DNA of 64,000 nt from Aurantiochytrium sp. KH105. Taxonomy: Eukaryota > Sar > Bigyra > Thraustochytrida > Thraustochytriidae. Shown here one piece after another: positions 9,466-19,688 of this stretch; the first letter of the stretch is position 1, and each line of letters starts with the position of its first letter. The position numbers and the translations under genes were made by a program. The stretch is taken from NCBI GenBank assembly GCA_003116975.1, contig BGKB01000122.1:1-64000 (forward strand), written 5' to 3'. The notes beneath the pieces were generated by a model. That model worked only from the letters and a program-made list of their open reading frames with translations, ran no database searches and had not been told where the DNA came from.

Positions 9466-10498
9466 ATAAAAACGGTATTTTAACGTCGAGGAACATGATG
9501 AGCCACTTCGTGAGCAAGATTGTATGAAAGTTGTTCAATCGTAGGTTGACAGCCGGCGGAACATTGAAAGCCGGCGGAACATGAGAAATCGTGTATGCCA
9601 ATGCGGCAGACCTAGTGCGACTGCATGTGTATTGGGCAAGTGCGGTCACTGCTGCCGTAATCAACTCCCGATCAATCGTGCGTGCCCTAGACATGCATGA
9701 AAGTTACTGATATTGATGTTTATCGCTTTGAGGGGGTTCGTAAAGACTTCAGATGCTCTTTTCAGCGAGGACTTGAACGCGGCGGTCATGGAAGAGGATC
9801 GATCCAAACATGCCAAGAGCAGCTGGGTGACTTTGGCGAAATTCACAGCAGCAGCCCGCACTGCCGCTGCCGCACCGGTCATTTCCTTTCGAATGAATAT
9901 CTCCTCGCCACAATCGCTCGACAAGCTCCTTCGCCCGCAGCAGCAAGTTGTAAAACCTGCCACTCACAGTCAGTCGAGTATTCGCGTATTATCCACTTTC
10001 GGACGGCCACCAGCAAGTACCCTTTGACTCTACTACTAATGACAAAGGGAAGAGGATCTTTTCCATGGCCAGGCCAAGGCAGTCTGGCAGATCGCGAAAG
10101 CTCGGGCAGAGACCAGGTGCGTGCGCGGGGCGCGGCCAGGCCGCAGAGGGGGAGCGGAGAAAGGGGGGGGGGGCGAGGTCGCGTGGGAGGAAAGGGGCGC
10201 GAGTCGGACGGGGCGTGGGCCCCCGCTTGCGCTAGCCGGCCTCGAAGCACGAGCGATGAGAGAGTGACTAACGAACGAACGGCCCACCGCGTGGCAACCG
10301 TCGCTCGCTTTGCTTGCTTGCTTGCTTGCTTGCTCGCTCGCTCGCTTGCTTGCTTACGGAACGTGCACAAACACGATGCGAACGATGGTGACGATATTGA
10401 TGCAGACGGCAGATCGGCTGCTTCGGCTCTCCACGCCGAGCTTGTACGTGGTCGGTCAGTCCAGGCGGTAAAACTTGATCGCGCCTCAAGTCGAGACT
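9466..10498. other. intergenic region and leader of the FoP-domain gene
   Basis: Holds a short AGCCGGCGGAACAT direct repeat near 9551-9582, one weak small ORF (9716-10027, listed separately), a G-rich stretch with nine consecutive G near 10161-10169, and a (GCTT)n/(GCTC)n array at about 10312-10356. The GC-rich part from 10100 onward is probably promoter and 5' leader of the gene starting at 10499. Confidence 0.4.
9716..10027 (+). CDS. small hypothetical ORF, doubtful
   Basis: A 103-residue frame from ATG 9716 with a plausible mixed composition (MFIALRGFVKTSDALFSEDL at the start). It matches nothing I recognise, and the opposite strand is open in two frames over the same stretch, so it may be chance. 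Listed only because composition resembles coding sequence. Confidence 0.15.
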   Translation: MFIALRGFVKTSDALFSEDLNAAVMEEDRSKHAKSSWVTLAKFTAAARTAAAAPVISFRMNISSPQSLDKLLRPQQQVVKPATHSQSSIRVLSTFGRPPASTL

Positions 10499-11253
10499 AT
10501 GGCTCGCCGAAAGTCCCAAGGCAGCGCCGCAGGCGCTCCTGCTGGAGCCAAGGCTGCTGGTGCTAAGCCTGCTGGAGCCAAGGCCGGAGGAGCCAAGGCC
10601 GGAGGAGCCAAGGCCGGTGGAGCCAAAACCGGTGGAGCCAAAGCCGCTGTGGCCAAGACTGGAGGAAAGGCCGCTGCGGCGCCCCAAGCAAAGGGCACTG
10701 CCCCCAAGGTAGGTTAGGAATAACTTGCCTGCCGTACAAAGAGATTTACGGGATGCATGATCTGCACTGTACACTGCCGAAAGAATTAGGGACCATGTCT
10801 GACGTGCGCAAGTGTTCGATTTGCGATGATGGATGCTGTGAATGAATACAGGGTGGTCGTGGTCGAGGCCGCCGCGGACGCGAGGCCCGGCACGATCCAA
10901 TCAAGAAGACTGGCCGCAAGGGCAAGCGCGGCGGTAGCGGCGCAGCCGGTGGTGCTGCGCCCCGCAAGCCCGTTTCGCAGGACGATCTTGACGCCCAGAT
11001 GGAGGCCTACTGGAGCAAGAGCGACAACCCCGAGCTCAAGGCTCGGGCTGAACGCGAGCGTGCCGAGCGCGCCAAAGCGCGGGAGGCCAAGGCCAAGGAG
11101 GCGATGGATGCCGACATGGACGCCTATTGGGCCGCCAAGGAGAAAAAGAAGAAGGAAGATGCCGAGGCCGCAGCCGCTGCCGCCACGGCTGATACGGCCA
11201 AGACCGACGCTGCTGCCGAGACGGCTGATGCCCCGGCTCCTTCTGCGGAGTAA
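10499..11253 (+). CDS. FoP-duplication domain protein, mRNA export/PRMT1-target type
   Basis: Two exons, 10499-10708 and 10852-11253, join in phase 0 across a 143-nt intron with GTAGGT donor and AATACAG acceptor; the product is 203 residues. The N-terminal third is a low-complexity Ala/Gly/Lys region built from AGAKAGGAK-type repeats. Exon 2 begins with an RGG/GRGR segment and a basic KKTGRKGKRGGSG patch. It ends with the two-part signature DDLDAQMEAYWSKS and AMDADMDAYWAAKEKKKK, the LDxxMDxY pattern of the C-terminal duplication domain seen in CHTOP/FOP, ALYREF and UIF. Those relatives act in TREX-linked nuclear mRNA export and are arginine-methylated. No RRM is present, so it is closer to CHTOP/UIF than to ALYREF. 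The Ala-rich acidic tail is unexplained. Confidence 0.75.
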
Positions 11254-12292
11254 GTGAAATGAAGTAAACATAGACAGGCTTTGTTGTTGTTGTTGTTGTT
11301 CTTTTTGTTTTGGTTCGGGATTGTTGTGGTGATTTTCGTTGTTGTTTGATGGTCGCGCAATGGATTGATCTGGAGCCCTGTATTCTGATCGTGCTGATTT
11401 GGACGAGCCCACGGCTTCTTCCCCTTTTCCCCCTTTCCCCCTCCATTTCGTCCCTGCCACACCCCAACCAACCAAAGCCGCTTATCTTTCTTCCCTCCTC
11501 CTCCCCCAAATTTTTGAACTTTCAAAAAAATCTTTTCCTGATTCGTCTTACACAACTTGCGATCCGGCTAGATGCTCCTTTTTACCTCAGTTCACCAATC
11601 CTTCTGACTTGATGATTGCTGCCCGACGAAGCTGGAGCTTCATCTGTCATGTTCATCTAAAGGTCCGTTTTCCAGAAACTCGCACTGCATCCGTCTGTGA
11701 TTGTCAGTCAGCATGGGAGAAGAAAAAAAATGACAAAAAAGGATCCGTTGAGCAGGGTCAGGCTGCCTCTGGACTCCTAGCTTTTTGAAGGCATGGAGAC
11801 TCCGGTTCAACCTTACATTTCGCGAGCGAACAAAGCGCCAGAAGAAGCAGGCAAAGGAATCATTGTCACTCTCGTAACAAAATCGGAAATATTCACGTAA
11901 ATTAGATAAACGAGCGCCTGGCTGGTTGATTGTTAATTTGGGGTTGGAGGTTCCCGCACCCTCTTTTTTGGACCTTTACTAGTAGTCTCCACTGGCCCCA
12001 GCCAACGAACATTGCTTGCCGACAAGCATCTAGGCAAGTGCAAGGGTGCGCGCAAGCTTGGATTTTGCCTGGCAAACCTCGTGCAGCAGGGCCCGGTCCG
12101 AGCGCGTCTGCATTTGAGGCCGCCTCGCGGCTCTCGTAAAAGAGGCCGGCAGAACCACCGCGGCCGCTCGCTGTCTGTGCATTCTCGTTTGCACAGCCAG
12201 AACAAAACTGAAACCGCGGCAACAAGGAGCCGCGCGAGGCAGTCGCACATTGGCAAGCAGTTGATTCGGCTCGCGCAAATTAGAGCACCACC
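11254..12292. other. intergenic region, no gene seen
   Basis: 3' region of the FoP-domain gene, including a (TTG)n run at 11280-11302, then the promoter and GC-rich leader of the ankyrin gene starting at 12293. ORFs present are short and overlap on both strands. Confidence 0.5.
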
Positions 12293-12853
12293 ATGCCTCA
12301 AGACACCTCGCTCCACAAGGCTGCGAACCAGGGCGACGTGGAGGCCTGCAGGGAGATATTGGATTCGGGTGAGGTCGATATCAACGCCCCAGGAGCCGCA
12401 GAGCGAACTGCGCTGCAACGCGCAGTTGGTGGAAACCACATGGAGCTTGCCAAGCTCCTCATCGAGCGTGGCGCTGATGTCAACAAAAAGGACAAGGCCG
12501 GTCGCACGTCGCTGCACTGGGCAGCCATCGGGGGTCATCATGAGCCAGTACAGCTTCTCCTCGAAAACGGCGTCGATATCAACGCCAAGACTTCATCAGG
12601 CATGACGGCCCTGCACGGTATTGTGGAGGGCAACCGTCTGGAATGCGCCAACGTGCTTATTGGACACCACGAAAAGGTGGTCGCCGGTGAAATTCAGGGC
12701 ACGCCATTGGACTTTGACGCTGTTGACGGTGAGGGCAAGACTGCAATGGCCATTGCCAAGGAGAAAAAATTCCCGGAACTCTTCAAAATGTGCAAGGAGA
12801 AACGCCTGCTCAAGCCTGGTGAGAACGCGAACGGGGCCTGCGTCATTTGCTGA
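12293..12853 (+). CDS. small ankyrin-repeat protein with CaaX prenylation box
   Basis: A 186-residue protein starting in a CACCATGC context. Four ankyrin units are visible: TSLHKAANQGDVEACREIL, TALQRAVGGNHMELAKLLIERGADVN, TSLHWAAIGGHHEPVQLLLENGVDIN, and a degenerate TALHGIVEGNRLECANVLI followed by a fifth weaker unit ending KTAMAIAKEKKFPELFKMC. The chain ends in Cys-Val-Ile-Cys, which fits a CaaX box, so farnesylation or geranylgeranylation and membrane attachment are predicted. The rest is a protein-interaction scaffold with no enzyme domain. I cannot name an orthologue; a membrane-tethered adaptor is the inference. Confidence 0.85.
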   Translation: MPQDTSLHKAANQGDVEACREILDSGEVDINAPGAAERTALQRAVGGNHMELAKLLIERGADVNKKDKAGRTSLHWAAIGGHHEPVQLLLENGVDINAKTSSGMTALHGIVEGNRLECANVLIGHHEKVVAGEIQGTPLDFDAVDGEGKTAMAIAKEKKFPELFKMCKEKRLLKPGENANGACVIC

Positions 12854-13539
12854 CCATCGGTATACGTTGTATCGACACAATTGTTGTTGTTGTTATCTTC
12901 CTCTTTTCTTTCTTCTCTTCTTTTTCTCTCCAGAGGAATGGAAAGAGAAGAAGCACGAGAGCCTGGTCGACACATTGAGCGAATAACTGATAGAGACAAG
13001 TCCCGAGGGTCACATCTACATGGTGGTCGATTATGATGGCAGCAGTATGCAAGAATACAGCCGATTATGCTGATCTCTTGTTTCTTTCCCATTTGAAATA
13101 TCTCGACTTCAACACAATTTTCTTATCTTTCCCACGCGCTCGATTCACCCGACACTTGAATTTTTAACACATTATCCTCTTGCGTTCTTCTGAGAAAGAT
13201 AATGCATGGCACCTTTAGACGCCGACTGATTATGGTACTTTACACTCAAAGTGCCCGACAGTCGTCCGAAAATTATTGCGCGTTATCTGCTGGCCTTGGG
13301 CTCATGTCTAAAAACTTGCATGCAATCAGAGTGTTGACCGACCCCATCATATGCAACTTGGGTCGAATTTGAATGAGCTTGCGCTGCGTATGATTTCTCT
13401 GCGGCATGTACCCCACAGTCTATAAGATGTACCTCGAGATCGAAGCACGTGTAAGTCTCTTGCAACAGCAATTTATACTAAATTTACAAACTAAATCTAT
13501 AACTTGGGAACACCGCCCCCTCGCTTATTACGGCACATC
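12854..13539. other. convergent intergenic region, nothing recognised
   Basis: Lies between the ankyrin gene (+) and the SANBR-like gene (-). It is less GC-rich than the surrounding DNA. No coding region, RNA gene or repeat beyond short T-rich runs is supported. Confidence 0.5.
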
Positions 13540-15432
13540 CTAAGCGCGTAGAGTACGGAGACGCTGCGTCAATGCGCGCATATTCACAGAATCTTCATCA
13601 CGCTGGCGCTCGAGAAGATAGGCGGACGATGCATTAATTGTGCGCGTCGCACGCTTGATAGGCCAAAGAGATTCGGTCGGGGCGTCGTCAAGTGCACCAC
13701 GAGCCCAGTAACTCGCAGCGTTCAATTTGGAAGAACCGACTTTGGCTTTACGGACCTCGTTATCGATGGCATCGTCGTCGTTGTCGTCATCGTCATTGTC
13801 ATCGTCATCATCGTCATCATCGTTGCTGTCGGTGTCGTTCGTGTTGTTCTTCAGGCTGCGGGCGTTTCCAGGAAGAGTACTTTTCGTCGAGTACAGAATC
13901 GGGTCGCAACAGCTGTTGCTGTAAATGACGAGGAGGGCGACATCCCCAGGCTCTGCGAATTCCGTGGAACGAGGCCGATGTGGTGCAGGTACACAGCCAT
14001 GACGAGCGGTTGGGCCACAAGCAAAATACTCGGGGGCCGCACTGAGGGCATCGGAACAGCAGATCTGGCTCTTTTCGGATGAAAATGTATGGACGCGACA
14101 TCCTCCTGTGCTGCCCGCGTCAAAGTAGGTTTCGCACATGGTACACTGGAAGAGCTTTGTAGCGCCCCAAAGCGTCCAAAATATTCGTTTCCATTCTTGT
14201 GCTTTGCGATGGCGCATGGGGACAATAAAGCTGCGCACCACGTCCCAATCATCAGCAATGGAATCATGGCGCTGGCAGAGTCTGCCGTTGAAGTCTACAC
14301 TTGCTGGAGCGCGTGGGCAGATCAGACGGTCTGCAAAGCGCCTCGAGTAAAGCGCAGAGCAGTGCTTGCAGGAGGTCAAGGCGGGGCCGTGGTTCTGCAA
14401 AAGCTCTTCGGCGCGCAGACGGTACAAGGTGCCAAGAATGGCATTGCGCGGGTCCGAAAGACCAATCAGTGTATTTAGCGAGATGAGGCGGGCAAGACGG
14501 CGCACGGTGGCGTCGCCGAGACAGGTAAGATCGATGGGAAGTGCCATGATCTCGCAAAGATGTTGAGCCACAAAGGCCGTGGCCTCTTGCACGAGAGTGC
14601 TCATGCCCAGAAATTCGGAGGCAATAAGAACAGAGGTTGCACTCCGGATGTCAAGACGTGCATCGTCGGGAGAGCGAATGCGTCGCATCAGCCACTCGAA
14701 GATCTTCACGTCGCAGTGCACAGAGATGTCCATTTTATGCAAATCCTTGAGATACGGTCGAAAGTACGGCATTTCCCGAACAAGGACGTCCTTGTCACAG
14801 GAAAAGTCGCGCGAAAGTTTGTGCGCCTTGTCGCGGACGTGAATGACAACCTCACGTTTGCGTGCAGGTCGCTCGGGGCTCGCACGGCTTCGGGGACTTG
14901 CTCGCGGAGACGCAGATTCCCGTTTCTTCGCTTTTCGTTTGGCGCTTTGCGGTGTCATGCTCTTGCGAGACGTTGATGTGGGCCGGTGCTTTTTCGTTGT
15001 CTCGGAGAACGCTTCTCGTGGGGACGTTCGACTCGCGCGTGGCGACCCTGCTTGCACATTTTGCCAGTTTGTAGCAGCGTGCGGTGGCATTAGTTTCACG
15101 ACGCTGGCATCGTTGGCGCGGCTGCTGCTACTGCTGCTGCTGCTGCTGCTGTTGGCATCGCGCGTTTGCGCTTGCCGTGCGTCTTGGGTCTGGCGACCGC
15201 TTCCCGAGATGCCACCCCCGGCGCTTGTTGCTCGTGATGTTGCGTTTGGTTTCAGGTTGTCAGATCGCGGCGGTTGCCCGTCTCCTCCGTCTTGGCCCGC
15301 TTGTACCTGTAGCGCCAGAAGGTTCAAACGCTGCTGCTGTTTGCGCGCCAGCGCTGCGCCTGCGGACACGGACGGCTTGAGACGTTCCATCACTCTCTCT
15401 GCTTTCCTCCCTCGCGCGGTGACGCTAGACAT
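13540..15432 (-). CDS. SANBR/KIAA1841-like BTB-domain protein
   Basis: A 630-residue protein from ATG 15432; the frame is open another 16 codons upstream but without an ATG. Residues 1-190 are low-complexity Ser/Arg/Lys sequence with a poly-Ser run. At about 195 begins the KIAA1841-type module: REVVIHVRDKAHKLSRDFSC, a DISVHCDVKIFEWLMRRIRS core and VLIASEFLGMSTLVQEATAFV, followed by a Cys-rich region with CKHCSALYSRR and EWKRIFWTLWGATKLFQCTM. These follow the human SANBR order closely. No N-terminal SANT domain is evident. The C-terminus has a long poly-Asp/Asn tract (about residues 555-575) encoded by a GTC/ATC repeat. In mammals SANBR is a nuclear repressor of class-switch recombination; here a chromatin-associated regulatory role is inference. 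Confidence 0.82.
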   Translation of the reverse strand: MSSVTARGRKAERVMERLKPSVSAGAALARKQQQRLNLLALQVQAGQDGGDGQPPRSDNLKPNATSRATSAGGGISGSGRQTQDARQAQTRDANSSSSSSSSSSRANDASVVKLMPPHAATNWQNVQAGSPRASRTSPREAFSETTKKHRPTSTSRKSMTPQSAKRKAKKRESASPRASPRSRASPERPARKREVVIHVRDKAHKLSRDFSCDKDVLVREMPYFRPYLKDLHKMDISVHCDVKIFEWLMRRIRSPDDARLDIRSATSVLIASEFLGMSTLVQEATAFVAQHLCEIMALPIDLTCLGDATVRRLARLISLNTLIGLSDPRNAILGTLYRLRAEELLQNHGPALTSCKHCSALYSRRFADRLICPRAPASVDFNGRLCQRHDSIADDWDVVRSFIVPMRHRKAQEWKRIFWTLWGATKLFQCTMCETYFDAGSTGGCRVHTFSSEKSQICCSDALSAAPEYFACGPTARHGCVPAPHRPRSTEFAEPGDVALLVIYSNSCCDPILYSTKSTLPGNARSLKNNTNDTDSNDDDDDDDDNDDDDNDDDAIDNEVRKAKVGSSKLNAASYWARGALDDAPTESLWPIKRATRTINASSAYLLERQRDEDSVNMRALTQRLRTLRA

Positions 15433-16542
15433 TCTGCCCAAGTCGCCCCCTCGAGCCCAAAGTCCATTCCAATCCGCCACGGCGGCAGGCTGCGATGAGG
15501 TCTCTAACCGTCATTTTCTTTCATTTGGCCTAGCCTAGGCCTAGTTTTTTTTTTCTCGTCTCTCACGCTCACGCGCTGTGACTTGCCGACAGCGACCATC
15601 GACATGACCGCCAAGCTTTCGAGTCAGGCTGCAGGCTGGCACTGCATTGCAGAAGAATGCGCGGATTTGCCGTCCGTCAGGCGAGGCCTCCAAAAGTTTC
15701 TCGTGTGGTGATGGCCGGCAGACTTGAAGGCAAGGCAAGGCAAGGCAAGGCAAGGCAGAGCCATGCATGTGCAGCAGCATCCCCTTCAAGTTAGGAGAAA
15801 AGAATCTCGCACTTTGCTTGCTCGGTGCAATGCGCACGCGCGGAATTTTTATACTGTTACTTATTAGCAACCAGCGACACGCCGACCACAACCACGACCA
15901 CGACCTCGCAGTTTCGAGGCGCAAGAATACGATGCCTCTGTTGATGGACGCACGGACGAAGGATCGACTTTCGTGGAAAGAAGAGGTGACCAAGCGAAGC
16001 ACATGGCCGAGCGCACTGAAAACTCGCAGATCGGCGACGCGCGCTCCTCCTCCCTCCCTCCCTCCCTCCCTGCCCTCCCTATCTCCTACATACGTCATGA
16101 GAGTCGTATACTAACATGTAAATGTGACGCTGCCGTCATTACTCCTTGGCCGTCGCATCTCGTCCCGTCTCGTCTCGAGGAAAAGCCCGGCCGAGCCCAA
16201 CTCCGATAGGAAGGGCCCGTGGTGTAAGCGCCGCTCGCCAAAGTGACGTTGCGCGAGGTCCAGCGGCGCTGCACTGCAGACGCCCATTCCTCTTCCCCGC
16301 GCGCGACGCAGAGCGAGGCCGGCAGCGAGCTCTCGCGCACGCGCAGAGCACGCGCACGACACGTGGGCTTTAGCAGCGGCAGCAGCAGCAGCAGCAGCAG
16401 CAGTAGCAGCATTCCAGCCTGACCCGGAGTAGCGCCATCAACAGGGAAGCAAAGCGGGCAGGGACGGCTGCCTCCTCGATCTTCGCTTGACCGCTAGGAG
16501 TAGCAGCGGCCGCAAGCGCGCGCGCGCGCGCAGAGGGAGACC
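15433..16542. other. divergent promoter region, SANBR-like (-) and TMEM45-like (+)
   Basis: Contains a GCCTAGCCTAGGCCTAG palindromic motif at 15527-15543, an (AAGGC)n pentanucleotide array at about 15728-15757, a (CTCC)n run at 16048-16075, (CAG)n at 16377-16410 and a (GC)n run at 16517-16531 immediately before the ATG at 16543. A minus-strand ORF at 15541-16098 lacks any family resemblance. No gene is called. Confidence 0.5.
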
Positions 16543-17388
16543 ATGGGCACGCTGGCAGGTCACGTGATCCCCGGGGCGGAGTTCATGATCCTGGGGATCC
16601 TACTCAACCTCGTCTTCAAAGCAGAGCAGTTTGCACAGGCGAGTGCAGAGCACGTGGCGTGCAACTACGCTTCCGTTGGAGTAGAGGACGAGGACAAAGA
16701 GCTGCAGCCAGTAAGGCAAACGCAGCCCGAGACGCACCAGAAGACGGCCCGCGTCAAGCTCGTCTTCTCTCTCTACGCCCTCATCTCCATCATTATGGGA
16801 ATTCTTTACGAGGGCCTGGGTGCCGTGCTCGTCAAGAGCGGCGACTTTTTCGAAGAAAAGGGCCATCTCACCATGTACCTTGGCTTTGTGCCTGCGAGCA
16901 TTGCCTTTGGGCTCGAGAGCGGGCTTTTTCCGGGGTCCGACTACGCGACCCACGTGCAGCCGGCGCCTCTGCTCAGCCAGGCGAGTTTCACCATGGGATT
17001 CCTGAACCAGTGGTACCTATTGGCTGCGCACGCCAAGATGAAGAAGCCAGGAGCTGACTTTCTCTTTCACAAATTGTGGGCTGATACGGCGCTTTGGCTC
17101 TTTTTGGTGTACGGTCTGTCGGTGCTGGCCCAGCTTGCGAAGCAGGAGCGTCTCGCGCGAGTGGCGCAGCTTAGTTGCCCGGCTTTTCTCCTCATGCAGG
17201 GCTCGTGGATCTGCCTCATCGGCTCGATCATGTTCCCGGTCTACGGTGAGATGCACGACGACGTCAGCATGGAGAGCATTTCGGCACTCTTTGGCCTTTG
17301 CCTTTTGGTCTGCATGGTCCTGCAGTACGTTTTTATCTCCATTGTCCCGGCTGGGTTTGCGCGCTGCTACCAGCGTCTCTTGGCCTAA
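16543..17388 (+). CDS. TMEM45-family (DUF716) membrane protein
   Basis: A 281-residue protein beginning MGTLAGHVIPGAEFMILGI, the characteristic TMEM45/DUF716 start (GHxxPG). About seven hydrophobic helices follow: 12-28, 74-97, 112-130, 145-162, 180-198, 212-235 and 250-270. A conserved-looking CPAFLLMQGSWICLIGSIMFP segment near 215-230 matches the family's late helix pair. The soluble loop at about 40-70 is Gln/Glu rich. Family members are multi-pass endomembrane proteins of unclear function. The ATG directly follows an alternating GC dinucleotide run. Intronless. Confidence 0.8.
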   Translation: MGTLAGHVIPGAEFMILGILLNLVFKAEQFAQASAEHVACNYASVGVEDEDKELQPVRQTQPETHQKTARVKLVFSLYALISIIMGILYEGLGAVLVKSGDFFEEKGHLTMYLGFVPASIAFGLESGLFPGSDYATHVQPAPLLSQASFTMGFLNQWYLLAAHAKMKKPGADFLFHKLWADTALWLFLVYGLSVLAQLAKQERLARVAQLSCPAFLLMQGSWICLIGSIMFPVYGEMHDDVSMESISALFGLCLLVCMVLQYVFISIVPAGFARCYQRLLA

Positions 17389-18040
17389 GCTCGGATCTCG
17401 TACTCCCACTTTGTCGGCGCTAGCGAAGCTGGCAGAAGGTTTACAGTGATGCTTGAAGTGTTAGGTATCGCTGTTGGCAAGCTTAGTTGAAAAGGGCAAA
17501 TCCATCATGCTCGAGACAAGAGGAGAGAAGAAATTAGGGACCAGAAACGAAAGAGCGAGTGGACGTGCGAGCGAAATCGTCTGTTTGGCCATGGTGGGCT
17601 TTCTTTCCATGCCTTGCATGCGTTGCGCACGTTAGCAGAAACAAAAAGGTAGTCTCCGCTATACTCTTGTCTTCCTCTTGAGCACCTAGGCCCCAAAAAT
17701 GCAGTGTAGACGTCTTCAGTCAACAAATTAAGCCAAGTTGTCGTTGTTTTCATTGTTTTCACTGCACTCACAGTTAAAATGTTTAACGAGGTTTCCTACG
17801 TATGAAACCAACAAGACAAATTGTCATCAAAGTTGTGGACTTTCGTCGTGTTTGAGTGCGTCATTCACGTTTAGACCCGGACGACGAGATGCGCACAGGA
17901 GAGAAAGACAGAGAGAGAGAGAAAGTCAAGGAAGAACAAGAGGCAAAGACAAGAAAGACGAACTGACAAGTCGAGCAGGTTTGAACATCAGAGAAGAGAA
18001 GAGAGGCATTCCGACGCAAGTCGGGAAATAGGGTTACTGC
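17389..18040. other. convergent intergenic region, nothing recognised
   Basis: 3' ends of the TMEM45-like gene (+) and RPL35 (-) face each other. A purine-rich GA tract lies at about 17900-17955. No gene is supported. Confidence 0.5.
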
Positions 18041-18469
18041 TTAGAGTGCCTTGACGGCGTACATGCGGGCGGGGAAGTTTGCCTTGCGCGTAGCCTCGCG
18101 CTTGGTCACACGGCGCACGTACTTGCGGGCAGCCTTGCCGCTCTTCTCGGTAAGGGGCTGGCTGGAGGCGCGCACGTAAAGCTGGTCCTTGGTGAGAGCT
18201 CGCCGGAGGGCACGGGTCTTCTTGGAGCGAAGGTCAAGGTTCTTGCGCTTGGAGCCGGCGCTCTGCTCGAGGGCGGCCTTCTTGTTGTTGGTGTTGATGA
18301 CGGTAAGAATGCGCGCGATCTGCTTGCGGACAGACTTAATCTTGGCCACCTTGGAGTGTGCGCTCTGGGTCACCTGGGCAACACGGAGGCTGCTGAGCTC
18401 CGCCTTGGTCTCCTCAAGGGACTTGAGGAGGTCCTCGGGGGACTTGCTCTTGATGTCGGCCATCTTCAT
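18041..18469 (-). CDS. RPL35: 60S ribosomal protein L35 (uL29)
   Basis: 142 residues from ATG 18469; a second ATG two codons later (18463) gives Met-Ala-Asp-Ile-Lys, closer to the usual start. The family core is clear: ELSSLRVAQVTQSAHSKVAKIKSVRKQIARILTVIN, then LDLRSKKTRALRR and the C-terminal PARMYAVKAL, matching eukaryotic L35. It is a component of the large ribosomal subunit near the exit tunnel. Codons are strongly C/G-ending. The 5' leader has an (AGTC)n array, and the gene is divergent from RACK1, another ribosome component. Confidence 0.95.
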   Translation of the reverse strand: MKMADIKSKSPEDLLKSLEETKAELSSLRVAQVTQSAHSKVAKIKSVRKQIARILTVINTNNKKAALEQSAGSKRKNLDLRSKKTRALRRALTKDQLYVRASSQPLTEKSGKAARKYVRRVTKREATRKANFPARMYAVKAL

Positions 18470-19471
18470 GAGAGCTGTGCGTTCGAACAAGTTCAATCAA
18501 TAAGTCAGTCAGTCAGTCAGTCCTTCATCTGTTCAATTTCCTTCTCCGTCGTCCTGCCAGGGGGGGACCTGACTGTCGTGATACCAACGCAAACGCAGAC
18601 GCTCTGGCGGTCCTTCTTTCCGAGGCCATCTGCGCGCTGCGCGGTGCCTCCGGCAGGCCAGCCAGGCGGGCGCGCGGTCGGCCGACCGAGCGGCCGGCCA
18701 GCCAGCCACCCGCTCGCTTGGTCATCCGGCGGCATGGCCGCGGCGCCTCCGACCTCGCCGAGCGTCCGCGCGCGGTCCTGACCCGCGCCGTCCGCGGCCG
18801 ACCGCGCGGCCCTCCGCTCCCCGCGCCCGCCCCCCGCGCGCACGTACACATGGCTGCTGCTGCTGCTGCGTGCTCGACTGCTCCGTGCAGGCCGCTCGCT
18901 GGTTGATGTTTGCCTGGTCCTCCTTCGCCTCCTCCCTCTCCTCGCCTCCTCTCCTCGCCTCTCCTTGCCGCCTCCGCCTGCTTTCCCCGCCTCCGTTCTC
19001 TCTCTGGCCCCGCGGGCCCCTGTGGCCGCGCCGCCGCGCAAGTGCGCTAAAGCGCCGGGGCAAGTAGCGCAAAGACCTATTCCGCAATTGCGCCCGCCGC
19101 CCGCCGCTCCAGTGACCATGAATCGCCGAGCGCTTGCCGCGCGTATTCTGCACTTGCGCGAGGCGATAGTATACTTGCGCCCACTGTGCCTGGCCCAACA
19201 TAACCCACTTGTTCTGGACCGCGTTCCGTTCTCGGAGATCGGGAGAATCTCAAACTAGGGTTAGGGCATCGTCCAGGGAGGTATGAGGGCGCTTCGGGAC
19301 AACCTGTTTCGCCGGGCGCACGTGTGGTTGGCGAAGGGGGAAAAGCAGGGGGGAGGCATCTCGGCCAAGAACAAGGGCACGAATGACGGGCGGCGGGCGG
19401 GCCGAGGAGCATAGCACGAATCAGCAAGCAGCGCGAGGAAACGTAGCAGCAGCAGCAACAAGACCAGCACG
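18470..19471. promoter_or_regulatory. shared divergent promoter of RPL35 (-) and RACK1 (+)
   Basis: A 1-kb GC-rich region between two ribosome-associated genes. It carries at least four GCGCAAGTG/CACTTGCGC-type motifs (19036-19047, 19061-19070, 19148-19157, 19174-19183), CAAAGACCTATT at 19070-19081, and a telobox-like TAGGGTTAGGG at 19256-19266. The (AGTC)n array at 18502-18524 is in the RPL35 leader. Individual sites are inference from recurrence. Confidence 0.5.
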
Positions 19472-19656
19472 ATGGGCGACTCTCTTACGCTTCGCGGACA
19501 GCTGTCCGGACACGAGGGCTGGGTACGTGAAGGCTTTGGCGGCGTAGGCCGTAGATAGATGGACGGAGAGATGTGGAGGGACGGGATGGATGCTTGCTTG
19601 TCTTCCTGACTGGCTGGCTGCCTGCTTTGCAGGTTGTTGAGTCCGCGGCGGGCTTG

Positions 19657-19688
<32 letters not shown>

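Noticed and set aside
14843-15538. 231-codon ORF antisense to the SANBR-like gene
   Set aside because: Complement of the Ser-rich N-terminal coding region; no features of its own.
19256-19266. TAGGGTTAGGG as a telomeric remnant
   Set aside because: Only about two units, inside a promoter between two active housekeeping genes; a telobox-like regulatory site is more likely.
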